Shown here: positions 9,182-13,021 of the stretch, piece by piece
Position numbering within the stretch: the first letter of the stretch is position 1
Layout of the letters: each line of letters starts with the position of its first letter
NCBI GenBank assembly: GCA_015499995.1
Contig: JADNRV010000788.1
Location: forward strand, 1 to 13,021
Direction: 5' to 3'
DNA: 13,021 nt
Source: Flammula alnicola
Taxonomy: Eukaryota > Basidiomycota > Agaricomycetes > Agaricales > Strophariaceae
Notes under the pieces: generated by a model
Seen by the model: the letters and a program-made list of their open reading frames with translations, nothing else
Told to the model about the DNA's origin: nothing
Databases searched by the model: none
Translations under genes and position numbers: made by a program

Positions 9182-11209
9182 ATGGTGGTACGGGATCAAG
9201 GGGCTCGATATCGGCGAGATCAAATCTTTGTCTCTTGGAGCTGGATCAGAAAAGGTGCCCATTGCGGTAGCCGTAGGCGAAGATGTTCCCACCGAGCGTA
9301 CTCCTGAGCAGAAAGCTGTATCGCGAGTGCAGTTTGCGGCGCTCTGTTGGACCTTGACGCTTGGTGGATGGAATGATGGGTCGACTGGCGCGCTGTTGCC
9401 CCGAATCCAGAAAGTCTACAACGTCAGTCGCTCGAATTCATCCTCCGTTGACGCTAGCTAATGAGCTAGTTTACCAGGTCGAATTTATTATCCTCTCCCT
9501 TATTTTTGTGTTCGCGTGTGCGGTATGTATTCCGATTTATTACGCAGACTCTTTTTGGCTGTGGATCCAAATTGTTGATGAAGTTGGCTAAGTGCTCGCC
9601 CTGTCTGCCATTTAGGGATTTATGGCGGGATCAGTCTTTAACATGTATTTGACGCCCCGACTGGGCTTCGGGAAAGTAAGTAGTATAGACAGCGAGCAAG
9701 AATATTGACGAATTATATATTTCTAGACGCTCGTTCTAGGTTCCGTCTGTCAACTTGCGGCCTATTGCATACAAAGTTCCGCCCCTCCTTTCCCAGTCTT
9801 TGTAATGGGATACGCCATTAGCGGGATAGGACTCTCTCTTCAAGTGCGCCTTGTATTTTGTCTGCCATATAACTTTTCTCATCGTGTCTGATGGATTTAC
9901 TTAGGACGCACAAGCGAATGGATTTGTCGCCAGTTTGAAATACGATGCAACATCTAAGATGGGGATAATCCACTCTGCATATGGTATGCCGGCTATGATG
10001 CTACTAGCAGGTCCTACCCGACTATTGACCGGCGTCCTATATCAGGTTTCGGGCTACTAATAGCACCTTTTGTCTCGACCCAATTCGCTCAGCTCCCTCG
10101 ATGGTCCTTCCATTTCCTCGTATCTCTCGGCCTGAGTCTTTCAAACACCGCCGTCCAGATATCTATTTTCAAATTCAAGTCACTTGATGGTAAATGTCCT
10201 TGCACTTGTTCATTTTTGGTTCCATCACTCTATTCTTGCAGGCTCATTCTCACCTACCTAGCTTGTCTCGAACAAGGCGGTGAACCTGCACCGGAGAAGG
10301 CCCCGGATGGTGAAGGAAGTCTTTTCCGACAGGTCATGAGAAATTGGACCATCCATCTCTTCGCCTTCTTCATTGTGGTACATCTTGGAGTGGGAGTCAC
10401 GATTGGAGGTAAGCTTAGTCTTTGTAGTTTCCTGTCCACCCGGCTTCCAATTGAAAAAAATAAAAAATAAAAAATAGGGTGGATCGTAACCTACATTATT
10501 GACGTACGCGGCGGCGACGCGTCTTCAGGATATATCTCAGCTGGTGTTTCTGGAGGTTGGTGATTCTTGCCTTATTTCGAATCATTTGATGTCTAATCCC
10601 CCCTCCGCAATAGGTGTCATGATAGGGCGACTTGGTCTCCTGTGGGTCAACAAGAAGGTGCGTTATTTCAATGAGCTGTCAGCGAAAGAGCCGACAAAAG
10701 CCGCTAATAATCATTCCAAAAGGTCGGGGAACGAAATGCAATATTCCTGTATTCTTTACTTTGCATCGGGTGCGGACATAACTATACCTTACTTCATCGC
10801 CTCATACTGGCGCTGAGATATTCATTTCACAGCCTTGAAATTGTCGTTTGGCTAGTACCATCTCTCGTCGGAAACGCAGTAGCCGTATGCTTCGTCGGTT
10901 TCTTCCTGGGTCCTATGTACCCCATCGCGATAAACCAAGCTACACGTATCCTTCCGGGATGGATCCTTACCGGCGCCGTCGGTTGGATAGCTGGATTTGG
11001 GCAAACGGGAAGTGCCCTTGTACCCTTCATGACTGGAGCTATTGCATCGAAGCACGGACTGAAGATCATGCCACCACTGTGGGCATCATCCTCAACTCAA
11101 TTCATAGTATTTAGCTAATATGTCTGATAGATTGGTGGGTATGACATCCTTGATGATGCTCATATGGGCGTTCGTACCAAATAAGCCTCATAACGCAGCC
11201 AATACCTAA
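9182..11209 (+). CDS. MFS transporter, 12 exons, start unresolved
   Basis: Exons: exon 1 (ends 9422), 9478-9522, 9616-9675, 9727-9843, 9905-9983, 10046-10189, 10262-10408, 10478-10555, 10614-10657, 10723-10769, 10833-11078, 11131-11209 (TAA at 11207). Introns are 51-93 nt, GT...AG, and every junction keeps frame. The spliced protein, about 420-450 residues, has MFS hallmarks: VQFAALCWTL and GWNDGSTGALLPRIQ (TM1), the loop 2-3 motif PRLGFGK, GYAISGIGLSLQ, then GPMYPIAI, GWIAGFGQTGSAL and PFMTGAIASKHG in the second half, with hydrophobic helices between. It resembles fungal general-substrate MFS carriers of the Bsc6/FucP-like type as I remember them; the substrate is unknown and the site is a membrane. 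Exon 1 sense frame is open from 9018 but contains no ATG; the ATG at 9182 is one frame off. So the start lies in an unseen exon, or the 5' end is damaged. Confidence 0.85.
10190..10261 (+). other. MFS intron 6 with two competing 3' splice sites
   Basis: The donor GTAAAT at 10190 can join a strong pyrimidine-preceded TTGCAG ending at 10241, or CCTAG ending at 10261. Using 10241 puts TAG in frame six codons later; using 10261 gives DACLEQGG and keeps the MFS frame. The second is therefore taken as productive. The first would mark the mRNA for nonsense-mediated decay. Confidence 0.6.
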
Positions 11210-11868
11210 GGTTGTACACTGTTCTATAAGGCTAACCCAGTGTTTCATGTGTTCCGATGTACTATGATCGACTTTGAACATTTGAACCGTCAGGCAGCAG
11301 GTCTAGGGAGTGTTGAACGTTGCCGTATGTACAGCTCCATAGTTGGATTGGTTATGTAGTAGATTGAAGGAAATTCAACCAATATCCTTCAAGCTTCATC
11401 GCTCGAGAAATGAGCGGAGCAAAATCAGAAGCCCAAATTTATTGATATCACTCAAAACAGTGAAACAAGTGCGAGGAATGCATGTCATTAAATTCTATGA
11501 AATACAAGACAGTTGCCGAGCCCAAGGAAACTACATGATGCGGCAATATACATGAGGGCTATCGATGAATCCACGAACGGAAGAAAAAGGTGGCAGAGGC
11601 AGTATAAGGATCAAGCAAAGATGAGACTGAAACATACAGAGATATAATCGGAGTTGGAGGAGAAATAAAAATAGAAACGGAGAATATCAAACAAGATAGA
11701 CTGGGAAAGAGGCGTACGGACAGGAGGGAAGAGAGGGCAGGCCGACGGAAAGAGCGAGTTCTTCTGATTGTGTGGTTCCACGAAGCGACAGCAGCAAGAG
11801 GACAGGTTTTGCGGTTTGGGATAGGACGAATGACGGATTTGAACTTGATGAGCGTGTTCAGGCCTCGT
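11210..11868. other. Convergent intergenic / 3'-UTR DNA, no gene seen
   Basis: This lies between the MFS stop and the hairpin array. No frame on either strand shows protein-like sequence; the minus-strand open frames across 11559-11996 are low-complexity Ser/Phe/Pro chance frames. It probably holds the MFS 3' UTR at its left end and the distal 3' UTR of the minus-strand gene at its right. A purine-rich plus strand at 11580-11760 (C/T-rich on minus) fits a minus-strand fungal UTR. Confidence 0.5.
11438..11443 (-). terminator. Possible polyadenylation signal AATAAA for the minus-strand gene
   Basis: The plus strand reads TTTATT, giving AATAAA on the minus strand, about 800 nt past the stop codon at 12249. 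It would make a long 3' UTR that includes the hairpin array. A single hexamer in AT-rich DNA is weak evidence. Confidence 0.25.
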
Positions 11869-11932
11869 CTTCGATGCGTGAATAGAGGCGGCAGGCTCGT
11901 CAGTACCACCGCCTCCATCCACGCAATCGAAA
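11869..11932 (-). repeat. Hairpin 4 of the UGACGA array
   Basis: A C-G pair closes the loop UGACGA (11902-11897). A small internal loop (11904-11905 against 11895) follows. Then come twenty unbroken pairs between 11906-11925 and 11894-11875 (four G-U on minus), a one-base bulge at 11926, and about six further pairs. It is the longest continuous stem of the four. Confidence 0.75.
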
Positions 11933-11999
11933 CACTGCACTTCCAAAGCGAGGCAAGGATGCTCGTCAGCATCCGAACCCCGCAATGAAAGTGCAATGC
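11932..11999 (-). repeat. Hairpin 3 of the UGACGA array
   Basis: The inner stem GGAUGC/GCAUCC is six pairs, then a 2x2 internal loop, seven pairs, another 2x2 loop, then fourteen pairs out to 11932/11999. In all 27 of 31 positions pair, five of them G-U on the minus strand and none on the plus strand. The loop UGACGA is at 11968-11963. Its last pair competes with hairpin 2 for base 11999. Confidence 0.75.
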
Positions 12000-12036
12000 G
12001 ATGAAGTTATTATCTCGTCAGATAATACCTCCACCA
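11999..12036 (-). repeat. Hairpin 2 of the UGACGA array
   Basis: A perfect inner stem UAUUAUC/GAUAAUA (12027-12021 with 12014-12008) is followed by one mismatch (12028/12007) and eight more pairs, of which three are G-U on the minus strand. The loop UGACGA is at 12020-12015. Confidence 0.75.
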
Positions 12037-12044
12037 GACGAGAA

Positions 12045-12080
12045 GGAACATCGAGAGACTCGTCAGTCTTTCGACGTCCC
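12045..12080 (-). repeat. Hairpin 1 of the UGACGA array
   Basis: The arms 12066-12080 and 12045-12059 pair over 15 positions on the minus strand, with two G-U pairs (12075/12050, 12078/12047) and one A-C mismatch (12070/12055). The loop is UGACGA (12065-12060). Confidence 0.7.
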
Positions 12081-12248
12081 AGTACCTGACAACAAGACCA
12101 CGTCTAGATTGACTTTGGCAAAAGAACGCCATAGACCATCCTTCGTCGTATCCTCGAGCAGACACGATTGAAACCAAAGCCGCATACCAGTCCAGAAAAT
12201 GCGAGCGCAGATAGAATGAACCAGGAAAGAAGAACCGCTCTTCAACGT
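12081..12248 (-). other. Proximal 3' UTR of the minus-strand gene
   Basis: This runs from the stop codon to the first UGACGA hairpin. No coding signal is seen. One further stem-loop is possible at 12147-12166 (CGUGUC/GAUACG, with an 8-nt loop UGCUCGAG), which differs from the array loop. Confidence 0.4.
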
Positions 12249-13021
12249 TTAAGCCGCCAGTGCCCAGTTGGGCTCCTCGCTCGTGTGACCATTGTTGCGA
12301 CCGGCGCGAGTATGGTTGCGACGTCCACGGCGACGACGGTGACGTTCTCCACCACCGACAACAGGGATGCTGTAAACCTCAACCTCTTCAGAGAACGAGA
12401 CCCGAGAAGTTTCTCCAGGAACAAAGGGAGCAGCTGCTGCATTCAGGGAAGGGAAACTAGGCGCATTCAGGGAAGTAGGCAGAGACACACACGACTAAAA
12501 GCAGATAGTAATATGTCAGCCTCCGCTTTCCTGGTGAAAGTACAAAAAACATACATGAAGAGCATCGGCGACCTGAGCCTCCTTAACTGGGCCCGAAGGA
12601 ACAGCAGGAAAGAAACGGAGCACTATAGACCATATGATAAATATTGGGACTTCTGTCAAGGAATAAAAGAAAAACATACTTGAACAGCGAAGGCAGCAGC
12701 CATTTCATCGACTGCATCGTCTTCGATAGGCACCTCCTGGCAGGCCTCGACTTTAACAACCTCCTTAGAGGTTTCCGAGGCGGATACGAGTGGTTCGTCG
12801 AGGCACTGGCATCAAGTCCTCAGACAAGAACTTAATGGGGGCACCATCCTTGCAGGTGCAGTAGTTGAAAGGTTTAGATTCTCCAGTGAAAGAATTGCCA
12901 ATGATCTCATCGTCAAGGATGACCGTAACGATGCGGGGTACAGGTGTTGGTACTAGGAGATGTATTAGGACGATGGAGTGCAAAAAAAAAGTAAAAGCGA
13001 CGGCTTACCTGGGATGTTTCG
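12249..13021 (-). CDS. Unrecognised protein, 3' part (four exons in window, one apparent frameshift)
   Basis: Exons in transcription order: 13021-13009 (partial), 12952-12680, 12581-12555, 12494-12249. Introns begin GTAAGC or GTATGT and end CTAG, TAAG or TTAG. The visible protein has PTPVPRIVTVILDDEIIG and FNYCTCKDGAPIKFLSED, then an acidic part (EVPIEDDAVDEMAAAFAVQ), a Ser/Pro/Ala stretch, SFSEEVEVYSIPVVGG, a very basic RHRRRRGRR segment, and the end EEPNWALAA. I do not recognise the family. The basic tail might bind nucleic acid (inference). Exon 2 is 273 nt, one more than frame allows: sense reading shifts by one base near 12788-12796, between SEDL and CLDEPLVSAS. This could be a mutation, a sequencing error or an unrecognised splice. 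The 3' UTR carries the hairpin array. It is convergent with the MFS gene. Confidence 0.7.

Larger units (their letters stand above)
11869..12080 (-). promoter_or_regulatory. Array of four tandem RNA hairpins with invariant UGACGA loop (3' UTR)
   Basis: Four imperfect hairpins lie almost end to end. Each has apical C-UGACGA-G on the minus strand (loops at 12060-12065, 12015-12020, 11963-11968 and 11897-11902). The stems share no sequence yet each pairs over 15 to 30 positions. Counting non-Watson-Crick stem positions, about 14 are G-U on the minus strand and only 2 are G-U on the plus strand, so the structure belongs to a minus-strand RNA. The array starts about 170 nt past the stop of the minus-strand gene, which places it in that gene's 3' UTR. 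Constant loop with variable stems suggests a protein-binding or other loop-read element. It could alternatively be an independent small structured RNA. I know no named family for it. Confidence 0.7.

Noticed and set aside
8912..9292. 126-codon minus-strand open frame
   Set aside because: Overlaps the conserved start of MFS exon 1 on the opposite strand; no domain seen.
11559..11996. 145- and 124-codon minus-strand open frames
   Set aside because: They cover two of the UGACGA hairpins and a C/T-rich UTR-like stretch. Composition (Ser, Phe, Leu, Pro) fits chance, and no splice links them to the upstream gene, which already has its stop at 12249.
11869..12080. Hammerhead ribozyme cores (CUGACGAG fits CUGANGA)
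   Set aside because: In every copy the UGACGA is a terminal loop closed by its own stem. The required GAAA partner strand and three-way junction are absent.
12168..12683. 171-codon plus-strand open frame
   Set aside because: Antisense to spliced exons 3 and 4 and to introns of the minus-strand gene; no domain, and the minus-strand exons keep frame with good splice sites.

Overview
The window looks like nuclear DNA of a filamentous fungus, most likely an Agaricomycete (mushroom-forming basidiomycete). The evidence is the host genes, which are cut by introns of about 50-95 nt with GT...AG ends, and a LINE whose ORF1 and ORF2 resemble elements I know from that group. The assignment is inference, with no database search behind it.

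Layout. (1) Positions 1 to about 8930, minus strand: one long LINE retrotransposon that runs off the left edge. In transcription order it has a C/A-rich 5' leader (about 8930-6979), a gag-like ORF1 (6978-5401) broken by one in-frame stop, and ORF2. ORF2 has a frame-broken N-terminus (5329-4962), a long intact core with AP-type endonuclease plus reverse transcriptase (4961-1419), a frameshifted CCHC-knuckle segment (1456-1088), and a frameshifted RNase H-like domain (1050-1) that lacks its catalytic residues. A 397-bp foldback/MITE element (184-580) with 142-nt inverted arms sits inside the RNase H-like domain. Removing it and one target-site copy restores continuous reading. (2) About 8930-9180: short spacer between the LINE 5' end and a host gene, which lie head to head. 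(3) 9182-11209, plus strand: a 12-exon MFS transporter gene. All exon junctions keep frame, but no in-frame ATG was found for exon 1. (4) 11210-12248: convergent intergenic/3'-UTR DNA. (5) 12249-13021, minus strand: the 3' part of an unrecognised protein-coding gene with four exons in view and one apparent 1-nt frameshift.

The most unusual signal is in region 4. Positions 11869-12080 hold four abutting imperfect hairpins. Each is capped by the same six-base loop UGACGA on a C-G pair, while the stems differ completely in sequence. On the minus strand about 14 non-Watson-Crick stem positions are G-U pairs, against 2 on the plus strand. This points to selection for RNA structure in the 3' UTR of the minus-strand gene at 12249. 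I know of no named element that matches.

The LINE is a decayed insertion, and its lesions cluster at the two ends of ORF2 and leave a 3.5-kb core clean. The MFS gene and the right-hand gene are convergent host genes with no obvious functional link.
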